Shown here: positions 55,851 to 63,685 of the stretch, in pieces
Layout: every line of letters starts with the position of its first letter
Numbering within the stretch: the first letter of the stretch is position 1
Assembly: GCF_026410285.1 (NCBI RefSeq)
Contig: NZ_JAPMLP010000007.1
Location: 62,001 to 126,000 of the forward strand
DNA: 64,000 nucleotides
Direction: 5' to 3'
DNA from: Sulfitobacter sp. F26169L
GTDB taxonomy: Bacteria > Pseudomonadota > Alphaproteobacteria > Rhodobacterales > Rhodobacteraceae
Position numbers and translations under genes: made by a program
Notes under the pieces: model-generated
What the model was told of the DNA's origin: nothing
The model's input: the letters and a program-made list of their open reading frames with translations, nothing else
The model's database searches: none

Positions 55851-57068
55851 GTGGCGGATACAGGGGCACATACAGAACTGTTTCTACTAATTATCCTGAT
55901 TTGTGTGATCCTGTATTCGTTTCTGACGAATGTAATTTCCAAGACAGTTCTGACCTTGCCGATTATATTCGTCACGTTGGGGTATCTTTTTGCGCCGGTC
56001 GCCGACACGGTCGGGCCGGTAGAAGAATTGCGAAGTTCTGCGCGCTTACTTGCGGAAATTACCCTGGTGCTGGTCCTGTTTTCCGATGCTAGCCACATCC
56101 GGTTTTCGCGGTTGCGGATGACCTTTTCAATTCCACTGCGAATGTTGATCGTCGGTCTGCCTCTAACTATTGCGCTTGGAACCGCAGTAGTAATGATCTT
56201 GTCACCCGAAGGCGGGTTGGCGCTGGCCTTCCTGACCGCCGCAGTGCTGACCCCGACCGATGCGGCACTTGGACAGACTGTTGTTTCCAGCCCCGATGTC
56301 CCCGAACGGTTGGGCCAGTCAATTAATGTTGAAAGTGGTCTGAACGACGGGCTTGTGCTGCCGTTTGTTTTGCTGGGCGCGATTTTGGCGTCCAGTACCG
56401 AAGCCGCAGCCGGCGCACTGGCGCAAACGGCGATCATACAGGTGATCCTCGGCCCGTTGGTCGGTATCGCAGTGGGCTGGCTGGCGGCGCGCACGTTGGA
56501 TCTGGCACAGCAACGCAACTGGATTATCGAAAGCGCGGAGGGCATTGTGTTTCTTGCAACCGCATTTGTCAGCTATCTTGCGTCGGAACTGGTAGGTGGA
56601 AACGGGTTTATCGCGGCGTTTGTTGCAGGCGCGGTGTTTGGCAATACCTTCCGCCATGACATCCACTTCATCAGCGAGTTTATGGAAGGGGCAGGGCAGT
56701 TGCTGACAATGGCGGCATTTTTGGTGTTCGGTGCGCTGATGCTGCCGGACGGCCTTGCCCATATGACTGTCCCGACCGTGCTGATTGCTGTCGCATTTCT
56801 AACGTTTGTCAGAATGGCACCGATCTGGCTGTCGCTTGCCGGAACCGGCCTTGTCCTGAAAGAAAAACTGTTCCTTGGCTGGTTTGGGCCGCGCGGGTTG
56901 GCATCAGTCCTGTTTACGTTGATTATGATGGATGAATTCGACCTACCGAACGAAGAAGAGCTGCTTGCCTGTGTTTCGATAACGGTTGCGCTCTCGGTCC
57001 TGTTGCACGGGATAAGCGCAAGCCCCCTGGCAAAGCGGATCGGGGGCGGCGCGGGTGACAGGGGATGA
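55851..57068 (+). CDS. Cation:proton antiporter, NhaP/CPA1 type
   Basis: A 405-residue membrane protein with about 11-12 helices. The CPA1 core motifs are clear: LTPTDAALGQTVVSSPDVP near 137-155, INVESGLNDGLVLP near 162-175 with the ion-binding Asp, and GWFGPRGLASVLFTLIMMDE near 342-361. It probably exchanges Na+ or K+ for protons. GTG 55851 is the start. It is the first of a short plus-strand pair with an MsrA-like gene. Confidence 0.92.
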   Translation: MADTGAHTELFLLIILICVILYSFLTNVISKTVLTLPIIFVTLGYLFAPVADTVGPVEELRSSARLLAEITLVLVLFSDASHIRFSRLRMTFSIPLRMLIVGLPLTIALGTAVVMILSPEGGLALAFLTAAVLTPTDAALGQTVVSSPDVPERLGQSINVESGLNDGLVLPFVLLGAILASSTEAAAGALAQTAIIQVILGPLVGIAVGWLAARTLDLAQQRNWIIESAEGIVFLATAFVSYLASELVGGNGFIAAFVAGAVFGNTFRHDIHFISEFMEGAGQLLTMAAFLVFGALMLPDGLAHMTVPTVLIAVAFLTFVRMAPIWLSLAGTGLVLKEKLFLGWFGPRGLASVLFTLIMMDEFDLPNEEELLACVSITVALSVLLHGISASPLAKRIGGGAGDRG

Positions 57069-57161
57069 CAGAATTCGATGCAACGGATCAACCGCCCAGT
57101 TACCGACGTTAGTGCGGGATCGCCGCAGGCGAACACAAATGCAGCTCAATAATCGGAGGCG

Positions 57162-57668
57162 GTGGTGAGTATTGTATCAATCGGATTTGGCGGCGGTTGT
57201 CACTGGTGTACCGAAGCGGTGTTTAACGCGCTGCGCGGTGTGCAGGACGTCGCGCAGGGGTTCATTAAATCCGTGCCGCCGTATGACAGTTTTTCAGAAG
57301 CTGTGATCGTGAAGTTTGATCCGGTCGAAATTCCGCTGGCGGTGTTGATCGAAAGCCATCTGCGCACCCATGCCAGCACCTCTAATCACAAGATGCGCGG
57401 TAAGTATCGCAGTGCTGTTTATACTTATTCAGCCAAGCAGGCAGAGCAGGTGCAGCGGACCTTGGAGCGCTTGAAAAACAGCTTTGATAGGCCGCTGGTG
57501 ACGCAGGTATTGCCATATGACAGCTTCAAAGCGTCAGATCCCCGGTTTGTGAATTACGCAGACAAGAACGCCGGCGGCCCGTTTTGCCAACGCTACATTG
57601 ATCCAAAGCTGAAACTGTTACGGGAGGAATTCCGCGGGCAGATTAAACCGGATCTTTCAGCCGGTTGA
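57162..57668 (+). CDS. MsrA-like protein with atypical active-site region
   Basis: A 168-residue relative of peptide-methionine (S)-S-oxide reductase. The catalytic-type motif is GFGGGCHWCTEAVF, with Cys13 and Cys16, where canonical MsrA has GCFWC/GCFWG followed by xxE. The usual NPTY...TGHAE block reads SVPPYDSFSEAVIVKFDP here, while SSNH-type and YRS elements (STSNHKMRGKYRSAVYTY) are present. It may still reduce methionine sulfoxide or have changed substrate. GTG 57162 or 57165 starts after ATCGGAGG. Confidence 0.75.
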   Translation: MVSIVSIGFGGGCHWCTEAVFNALRGVQDVAQGFIKSVPPYDSFSEAVIVKFDPVEIPLAVLIESHLRTHASTSNHKMRGKYRSAVYTYSAKQAEQVQRTLERLKNSFDRPLVTQVLPYDSFKASDPRFVNYADKNAGGPFCQRYIDPKLKLLREEFRGQIKPDLSAG

Positions 57669-57749
57669 TCCCGCGTTTCTGCCACTTGTCGCAAGTCGCG
57701 CGCCGCCCTTTCCAGAGCGACGCGCAGTCGTTTCAGTACCTTTCAAGCA

Positions 57750-60044
57750 TTAGGCAAGCAGGTCAAACGTCTCGCCACCGATCGAGATATCAAGGCTGGT
57801 CTGGTCTGCACCGTCGATAAGAGCCCAAAGAACCTGACCTGTCGGCTCGTAAGTGATGAACGCTTCCTGAACATCGTCCTCACCTGCATTTGCAGTTGTT
57901 GCAAACTGGACAAGGAAATCATCCACCGTCGCATCCGCATTGCCGCCGAAGACAAACATGTCATTCTCGCCGTCAAAGTCCTGAATGAAATCGGTGCCAT
58001 GCCCTGCAACACCTTCGTGATAGACTTTGTCCGCACCTTCGCCGGTGTTGATCTGGTCATTCCCGAACCCGCCATTGATAAAGTCGTCACCTGCGCCGCC
58101 AAACAGTATATCACCGCTGCTGCCGCCGGACAGCACATCATCGCCATCCTGCCCGACCAGTGTGTCACCGCCCGCGCCGCCGGTTGCAACATCATTGCCC
58201 GTGCCGCCATAGACGATGTCGGCACCGTTGCCGCCATCCAGCGTGTCATCGCCAGAGCCACCGTGAACAAAGTCGGCGCCGCTGCCCGCCTTGATTGTAT
58301 CCTCACCCGCATCGCCGCGCAGCGTGTCCGCGCCGCTGTCACCGATCAGGATATCATTGCCGTCCCCGCCAGATGCGAAATCAGCGCCTGTACCGGTGTG
58401 GGTGTTCATAAATCCGTCATCACCGTCAGCCCATGAACCGACGTGGATTTCATCATTCCCCGCACCGCCGAACAGCATATCCGCACCGTCGGCATTGGCG
58501 TCAAAGTCTTCTCCTGTCACGGATGCAATGCGGCTTTCGTCATCACCGGTGATGATGTCATCTCCGTCACCGCCGTTGATTGTGTCATCACCTGCGCCAC
58601 CGGCATAGGCGTTGTCGTAATCATCAACCGTCAGCGCGCCCGAGGCCATTTCGTCAGCGGCATTGGTGGCGTTCATGTCGGAACTACCTGCATTGATCAC
58701 GTCATTGCCCGATCCCGCGGATATAGCATCTGCGCCCGCACCGCCTTCTAGGACATCCATTCCTTCACCGCCGATAACGATGTTGTCACCGCTTCCTGCT
58801 TTGATGGTGTCATCGCCTGCATCGCCAATCAGAGTGTCATCGCCGCTGTCACCGATCAGAATGTCGTTGCCGTCACCGCCCGAAGCGTAATCATCGCCCA
58901 TGCCGGTGTGGGTGTTCATAAATCCGTCATCGCCATCGGCCCAGGACCCCACGTGGATCTCGTCGTTACCGCCGCCGCCGAATATCACATCGGAACCGTC
59001 AGCGCTTGCGTCAAACATTTCGCCCGTCGCGGTCGCTACACGGCTGTCATCATCGCCCGAGATAATATCATCGCCAACACCACCGTTGATAACGTCATCA
59101 CCCGCGCCACCGGCATAGGCATTGTCGTAATCCTCGATCGTTAGCGCACCGGAAGCCTTTTCATCTGCGGCATTTGTAGCATTGGTGTCGCGTGCGCCGC
59201 CTTCCAGAACATCGTCACCGTTACCGCCTGAAACAACGTCAAGTCCGGCCGCACCTTCGACCAGATCATCGTTCGCGCCGCCCAGCAGGGTGTCATCGCC
59301 CGCACCGCCGAAAATCCTGTCTTCGCCGGATGCGCCATCAAAGAAGTCGTCTCCTGCGGTCAGCAGCGTTGTCAGGCTTGCCATGTCCATCTGATCATCA
59401 AGGATATCGAACGCTTCGATCCGGTCGATATTCTCGATCTCACCAGCTGCCGCGGGCAGCAGACCGATAACGCCCTCTTGCATGCCGTTGACTTCACCAT
59501 CGGTGCCAGCGCCGATCCCTTCGGGAATTTCAACGCCATGGATCACGATTTCGCGCAGATCCAGCGGCATCAGGTCTGCTGATGTATAGTCATTGCCAAA
59601 CGGGCTGAAGAACAGATCGTCATCGCCCAGATCATAGGATGCAAAGAAAGTCAGATCGCCGTTGGCATCGGCAAACGGCAGCGCCCCGTCCGAGCCGAGC
59701 AGCGTCAGAAGGATATCCCCGTATTGCCCAAACCCTTCCAGCACTTCAACCATACCATCCAGATCTGCGTCATCCATGATCGTCGGCGTAGTCGAATTTG
59801 CCGGATTCATGTCCTCGTCAAAGAGGCCGTGAATATGCTGGGCGTGCTGCACACTCGGAGCGAGCCCTTCCGCAGACAGGGAAATGTTCAAAACTTGCGA
59901 ACCATTATCATCGCTTCCAACGGCGATGATCGCAGAACCATCCACACCGGATGAGTTGAGCGCCGAAAAATTTACTGTGTAGAAATCGTCTGCTTCCTGC
60001 AAGAAAGACGAAAACGATGTGAAGTTGGTGCCGGGATTGGCCAT
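57750..60044 (-). CDS. Large secreted protein with CHRD domain and RTX calcium-binding repeats
   Basis: A 764-residue acidic protein. Residues about 10-175 look like a CHRD domain (YTVNFSALNSSGVDGSAIIA, then HAQHIHG). Residues about 230-680 are RTX nonapeptide repeats (GGxGxDxLx) such as GGAGDDTLLGG, which bind calcium; a C-terminal region (HGTDFIQDFDGENDMFVFGG and IDGADQTSLDISIGG) resembles type I secretion signals. No classical signal peptide is present, which fits type I export, but no export genes are nearby. Residues 286-625 hold an exact-period 170-residue tandem duplication. GGAGG lies 8 bp upstream of ATG 60044. Confidence 0.9.
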   Translation of the reverse strand: MANPGTNFTSFSSFLQEADDFYTVNFSALNSSGVDGSAIIAVGSDDNGSQVLNISLSAEGLAPSVQHAQHIHGLFDEDMNPANSTTPTIMDDADLDGMVEVLEGFGQYGDILLTLLGSDGALPFADANGDLTFFASYDLGDDDLFFSPFGNDYTSADLMPLDLREIVIHGVEIPEGIGAGTDGEVNGMQEGVIGLLPAAAGEIENIDRIEAFDILDDQMDMASLTTLLTAGDDFFDGASGEDRIFGGAGDDTLLGGANDDLVEGAAGLDVVSGGNGDDVLEGGARDTNATNAADEKASGALTIEDYDNAYAGGAGDDVINGGVGDDIISGDDDSRVATATGEMFDASADGSDVIFGGGGNDEIHVGSWADGDDGFMNTHTGMGDDYASGGDGNDILIGDSGDDTLIGDAGDDTIKAGSGDNIVIGGEGMDVLEGGAGADAISAGSGNDVINAGSSDMNATNAADEMASGALTVDDYDNAYAGGAGDDTINGGDGDDIITGDDESRIASVTGEDFDANADGADMLFGGAGNDEIHVGSWADGDDGFMNTHTGTGADFASGGDGNDILIGDSGADTLRGDAGEDTIKAGSGADFVHGGSGDDTLDGGNGADIVYGGTGNDVATGGAGGDTLVGQDGDDVLSGGSSGDILFGGAGDDFINGGFGNDQINTGEGADKVYHEGVAGHGTDFIQDFDGENDMFVFGGNADATVDDFLVQFATTANAGEDDVQEAFITYEPTGQVLWALIDGADQTSLDISIGGETFDLLA
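58170..59189 (-). repeat. 510-bp tandem duplication inside the RTX gene
   Basis: Copy 1 is 58680-59189 and copy 2 is 58170-58679 (both read on the minus strand), 170 codons each and in phase. Shared blocks include NATNAADE, YDNAYAGGAGDD, NDEIHVGSWADGDDGFMNTH, SGGDGNDILIGDSG and DTIKAGSG. The last quarter of each copy has diverged. Confidence 0.85.
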
Positions 60045-60759
60045 GTGAATTACCTCCATTTTTTTGTGTCTCACCCGTAGTCACGACAAATGCGGTGGAG
60101 AGTTTCAAAAAACCTAGGAAAAAATAAAATTCGCCTGAATTTTCCGGAATGTTCGGGAAAGCGCGTCGCAATTCAAACCATGTCGGATGAGGTAAACTCT
60201 CGCTCGGATTACGGCTATCTTGGCACCATACACCCCGCCACCGAGCAGATCATGGCGGCTGCAAGCCGATGCAGCATGACGTTCTGAAGCATTTATACCG
60301 CGAAGGTGAAGAAGGTGCATTTTGCCAACTAATCTTTGCCAGTCCTTCTCGTGACTGGATGGGACAAGCCGTAATTCGGTGTTCATCCTTACGAACGAGG
60401 GCCGCACAAACTGTTAGTGGTATCGCTGCTGTGGCAGGCCAATGTTCTGCAAAGGTTTTGCATTAGACAAAGAAGGTTCGGCAGACGATGCCTCCCATAG
60501 GCACGAGAGGCCGAAGCCAAAGGTCGTGCGCGGCTCGCTGCGTAATGCCATGAGCGCCAACCGCCGTGCCGCCAAATTACCAATCGGCAGATGGAAGATT
60601 TGATCGCGTCAAAGATGGTGACGCCTGAGCAGCTTCGTGCTGCGGGGTCGTAGCGGTTTCTGCGCCTTGTGGGGTAAGGTACATGCGCAAAACTTCGATT
60701 CATCCGCTGCCATTACCTCCTTGGTTGAATGACTGCCGACGACACGACGTCGTAATATA

Positions 60760-60930
60760 GCCCACTTGCAAGATCGTTGAGTCATTGCAGGTTTCGCGTG
60801 TGATGCGGCACCTGCGCTGTTTCACATACCAAATGACGGCCAGATCGAAGGGCCCCCAGAACAGGTGCACGGTGGGAACCATGCCGAAAAAAACCGACGC
60901 GGAAGAGCTCGATTGACGGTTCACAATGTC
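60760..60930 (-). pseudogene. Remnant of a DUF5996 protein gene
   Basis: One minus-strand frame reads ELFRVGFF near 60887-60905 and a second frame, after a one-base shift at about 60888, continues FGMVPTVHLFWGPFDLAV and then CRITRETC. Together they match the conserved core of DUF5996 proteins, where FRAGF, PVHFFWGSFDLAVTRF and ITREAYSHE occur in that order. The rest of the domain is not recoverable in one frame, so this is a fragment. Confidence 0.5.
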
Positions 60931-61471
60931 CGGTCGATCCAGCGGCTAAGGATATAGAGAAAGCTATCAGCAAAGCTGTGTTGGCCCAGATACCAGTCGC
61001 TGCCGTTCTCGCTCGGGGCTTTGCTAGTGACCATCGAGCTTTTAGTACGTCTTGCGTTCTACCCCTTCGTTCGCCGCACCCGTTTCAGCAAAGTGCTGTG
61101 GGCCGAAATTGCCACCAGAAGCCGCACGAACCTCGGACGTCATGTAGGAGAGCGCCTTGGCTTCCTTTAGCCCAACACCGTATTGCGGCCAAAGGTGTCG
61201 CCCCCATGTTCAGCACCCAGCCAGGCAGGGATCGCCTTCGCTTCGGTCGGCACAACACCATCCTCGAAAGGCGATGCAGACACTTTGCCTTTGTTGTTGA
61301 TCGCCAGATAGGCGCCCTTGATGTTATAGCAGTCGCCCACCGTATGCACTTTGACAGGTACATCGAACGAAACCTCCGCATTATGGGGCGACAGCGAACC
61401 GATTCTTGGCATTATTCAGAAGGTTGGCATATTGGAACCCCTTTTCAGATGTTTGAACTGTTAGGAGTACG

Positions 61472-62072
61472 TCAGGTGGTGTTGTTGCCGGTCAGCGTCT
61501 GAGGGCCAAGGCAGGTTTCGCGCCATTCCTGGCGGAGATCCGGCGGCCTTGTATCTATCTGCCGGCGCTGTAGCGAAGGCAGCAAGTCGTTAACAAATTT
61601 CGCCTGTTCATCTGTCACCTGTCCGTCTTCGTCGAAGACATTTTCGGTTCGGACCACCATCAATGGCCCTGACCATCAGGGCTTGGGCCCAAGTTTTCAC
61701 AGCATAGATGCCAACTGTCTTGCGCACGATCAGATTCCGCAAGGTGATGCGCCCAGAACTGCCACTGGTCTACCGCCCAATAGCCGCGAGACGTCACCCG
61801 TCGGGCGGCCGTCATGGTCGTTTGCGTTCCTGAGGGCGCCGGACACCGAATTGTTGTATTCGGGCTATAACAGCAGTCCATCGGCATCCTCGATCTGCGC
61901 TTTGGGGGTCTCGACCATTGGCGCAGGCCGAGCTGTTCCTCATCCCCCTGTTTGAATAGGAATGTTCTCGATGCTGCCCTTGATTAAGGTGCTGCCCTTC
62001 GGCTTCATGCCCTGCGCCGTGTTGAAAGAGGCGCGTCAGAAGCTACCGGAAATTCCTATGGAGCGGGCGATT
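61472..62072 (-). pseudogene. NAD(P)H-dependent FMN reductase gene with six in-frame stop codons
   Basis: One frame carries the family in order: IGISGSF, stop, RASFNTA near the N-terminus; IEDADGLLL, stop, PEYNNSVSGALRNAND in the FMN-binding loop; GGRPVAVLGASPCGI, stop; and ENVFDEDGQVTDEQAKF at the C-terminus. Stops lie at 62036-62038, 61940-61942, 61865-61867, 61730-61732, 61697-61699 and 61676-61678. A local out-of-frame stretch (LFKQGDEEQLGL) suggests two compensating indels. Functional members reduce FMN, quinones or chromate. Confidence 0.8.
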
Positions 62073-62207
62073 TACGTCCCGCAGTCGTTTGTCAGGCGCC
62101 CATTAGACCGGATTGCAATTTCTTCCGGTCCTGCCGAAGGACCAAACGCCATGTAAAAAAGAGATGCCGGGTCACGACATCTCTTTGTGGGTAGGTAAAG
62201 CGACGAA

Positions 62208-62639
62208 TTACGCCTTCAATGCTTGTGGGATGTAGGTGTCGATCACCGGCAGCCGACGCAGGGCAAAAGCCCCGCCGCCCTGAATTGCCACCGCAACTGC
62301 CAGAGCGACCAGCAACGCGGGGAATTCCCAGCCGCCACCTTCACTGCTGAACAGCCAGCCATTACCGGCATGCGCCCAGAGGGAGCCGATCAGAACCGGC
62401 AGCGAGAGGATCGCGGCAAGACGGGTGTACAGCCCGGCAATGATAGCCACGCCGCCCACAACCTCGGCAAAAATTGTCAGGTGGGCCGCGATCGCCGGTA
62501 ACCCGAGGCTGGCAAAGAACGCAACGGTCCCGGGTACAGTGAACACCAGCAATTTGAGAAGGCCGTGCGCCAGAAGGATTGCGCCGAGCGAAAGCTGGGT
62601 GAGGGTTGCGCCGACGTTGGTGTTGGATTCAAAGGTCAT
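62208..62639 (-). CDS. DoxX-family membrane protein
   Basis: A 143-residue protein with four membrane helices. The DoxX signature is near the start (LTQLSLGAILLAHGLLKLLVF), with FFASLGLPAIAAHLTIFAEV and GGVAIIAGLYTRLAAI following. Members occur with oxidative or electrophile stress genes and with quinone detoxification. AGGAGACATATA precedes ATG 62639. It is divergent from a LysR regulator 114 bp away that probably controls it. Confidence 0.9.
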   Translation of the reverse strand: MTFESNTNVGATLTQLSLGAILLAHGLLKLLVFTVPGTVAFFASLGLPAIAAHLTIFAEVVGGVAIIAGLYTRLAAILSLPVLIGSLWAHAGNGWLFSSEGGGWEFPALLVALAVAVAIQGGGAFALRRLPVIDTYIPQALKA

Positions 62640-62681
62640 TATATGTCTCCTATGATTGGGTGGGCTGTTTCCTGGCCCCAA

Positions 62682-62750
62682 TATCGACTATTGCGGTCAA
62701 GTTGATAATATGAAGAAATGGCATCTGACTCATTCCATTAGGTTGATAAT
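62682..62750. promoter_or_regulatory. Candidate LysR-type operator between doxX and lysR
   Basis: TATCGAC (62682-62688) and GTTGATA (62701-62707) form an imperfect inverted repeat, and GTTGATAAT recurs exactly at 62701-62709 and 62742-62750. LysR regulators bind such paired sites in divergent promoters. The second copy ends 3 bp before the lysR start. Confidence 0.4.
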
Positions 62751-62753
62751 TCC

Positions 62754-63662
62754 ATGGATCAGATAACGCGTATCGGCATCTTCGTAGCTGTGGTGAAGGA
62801 GCAGAGCTTCGCCGGGGCCGCGCGCCGGCTCGGGATGACCAGCTCCGCCGTCTCCAAGCAGATTCAGAACCTAGAGCAGGACCTGAAGATCAAGCTGCTT
62901 AACCGCACCACCCGCCATGTCGCCGCGACCGAAGAGGGCGCAATCTATTACCAGCGGGCAAAACAGGCGTTGATGGATCTGCAGGAGGCCGAGGAGGAAA
63001 TCCACGCATTGAAAACGCATCCTCGCGGGCCACTGCGGGTAAGCCTGCCGCAGAGCCTTGGCGAAAAATACCTGACCGGGTGCACTGCACGGTTTGCGCG
63101 GGCCTATCCGCACGTCGCGCTTGATGTCAGCCTGAGCGACCGGTTCATCGATCCGGTCAATGAAGGCTATGACGTCGTGGTACGGATAGGAACGCTCGCC
63201 GATTCTTCGCTGATGACGAGGCGGCTGGCGTCATGCCCCTTCATGCTGTGCGCCAGTGCCGACTATATTGAACGGCATGGCCGGCCACTGGTGCCCGAAG
63301 AATTGGCCGCGCATGATGTGTTGGCCTACTCGGGCAATAGCGCGGTGCATGAATGGCGCTACAAGGATGCGGCGGGGCAGGTAGGACGCGTGCCGCTCAG
63401 CGGATCGCTGCGGACCGATTCCGGTGACATGCTCTGCCGCGCGGCGGTCGAGGGCATCGGCATTGCCATTCTGCCGGTCTTCTACGTCGCCGAACATCTG
63501 CAGGCTGGGCGACTGCATCACCTGTTGCCCGATTATCTTACCTGGCCGGAACGGGATATTCATGTGCTGTTCCGTCCGAACCGATATCAGCCCTCGCGCA
63601 TGCGGCTGTTTGTCGATCATCTGGTAAAGACCGCCAGTGATTTCCCGTGGGAGCGGGGTTAA
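62754..63662 (+). CDS. LysR-family transcriptional regulator
   Basis: A 302-residue regulator. The N-terminal winged helix (about 1-60) has FVAVVKEQSFAGAARRLGMT and SSAVSKQIQNLEQDL; the C-terminal periplasmic-binding-like domain (about 90-295) should bind an effector. The pattern NRTTRHVAATEEG after the HTH is typical of the group near CrgA/YafC-like regulators. It is divergent from doxX, with paired GTTGATAAT sites between them. Confidence 0.93.
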   Translation: MDQITRIGIFVAVVKEQSFAGAARRLGMTSSAVSKQIQNLEQDLKIKLLNRTTRHVAATEEGAIYYQRAKQALMDLQEAEEEIHALKTHPRGPLRVSLPQSLGEKYLTGCTARFARAYPHVALDVSLSDRFIDPVNEGYDVVVRIGTLADSSLMTRRLASCPFMLCASADYIERHGRPLVPEELAAHDVLAYSGNSAVHEWRYKDAAGQVGRVPLSGSLRTDSGDMLCRAAVEGIGIAILPVFYVAEHLQAGRLHHLLPDYLTWPERDIHVLFRPNRYQPSRMRLFVDHLVKTASDFPWERG

Positions 63663-63685
63663 GCTGCCCTTGTGCGCGCTCCCTC

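Larger units (their letters stand above)
60045..62207. other. 2.2-kb region without intact genes
   Basis: No reading frame here has a good start, length and family match together. Recognisable pieces are a DUF5996 remnant near 60.8 kb and an FMN reductase remnant at 61.5-62.1 kb. On the minus strand 61167-61412 there is an 81-residue open frame containing VKVHTVGDC and AYLAINNKGKVSASP that looks protein-like but was not assigned. On the plus strand about 60588-60653 reads as a possible C-terminal fragment (QMEDLIASKMVTPEQLRAAG, stop). The whole stretch looks like decayed genes. Confidence 0.65.

Noticed and set aside
55685..56545. A 286-codon minus-strand frame.
   Set aside because: Antisense to the antiporter; composition is Ser/Thr/Arg-rich with no domain.
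58170..59189. Regularly spaced short repeats resembling a CRISPR array.
   Set aside because: They are 27-bp-period codon repeats of an RTX protein, with no constant repeat/variable spacer pattern and no cas genes.
57999..59394. Several plus-strand open frames rich in Pro/Ser or His/Val opposite the RTX gene.
   Set aside because: They are mirror images of the GGxGxDD repeats on the coding strand; no start sites or family matches.
60135..60152. Imperfect palindrome GAATTTTCCGGAATGTTC upstream of the RTX gene, considered as a LexA-type site.
   Set aside because: The arms match at only 7 of 9 positions and no SOS gene is adjacent.
60978..61502. A 174-codon plus-strand frame in the decayed region.
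   Set aside because: Composition is His/Arg/Cys-rich and lacks any family pattern; minus-strand fragments in the same place look more protein-like.
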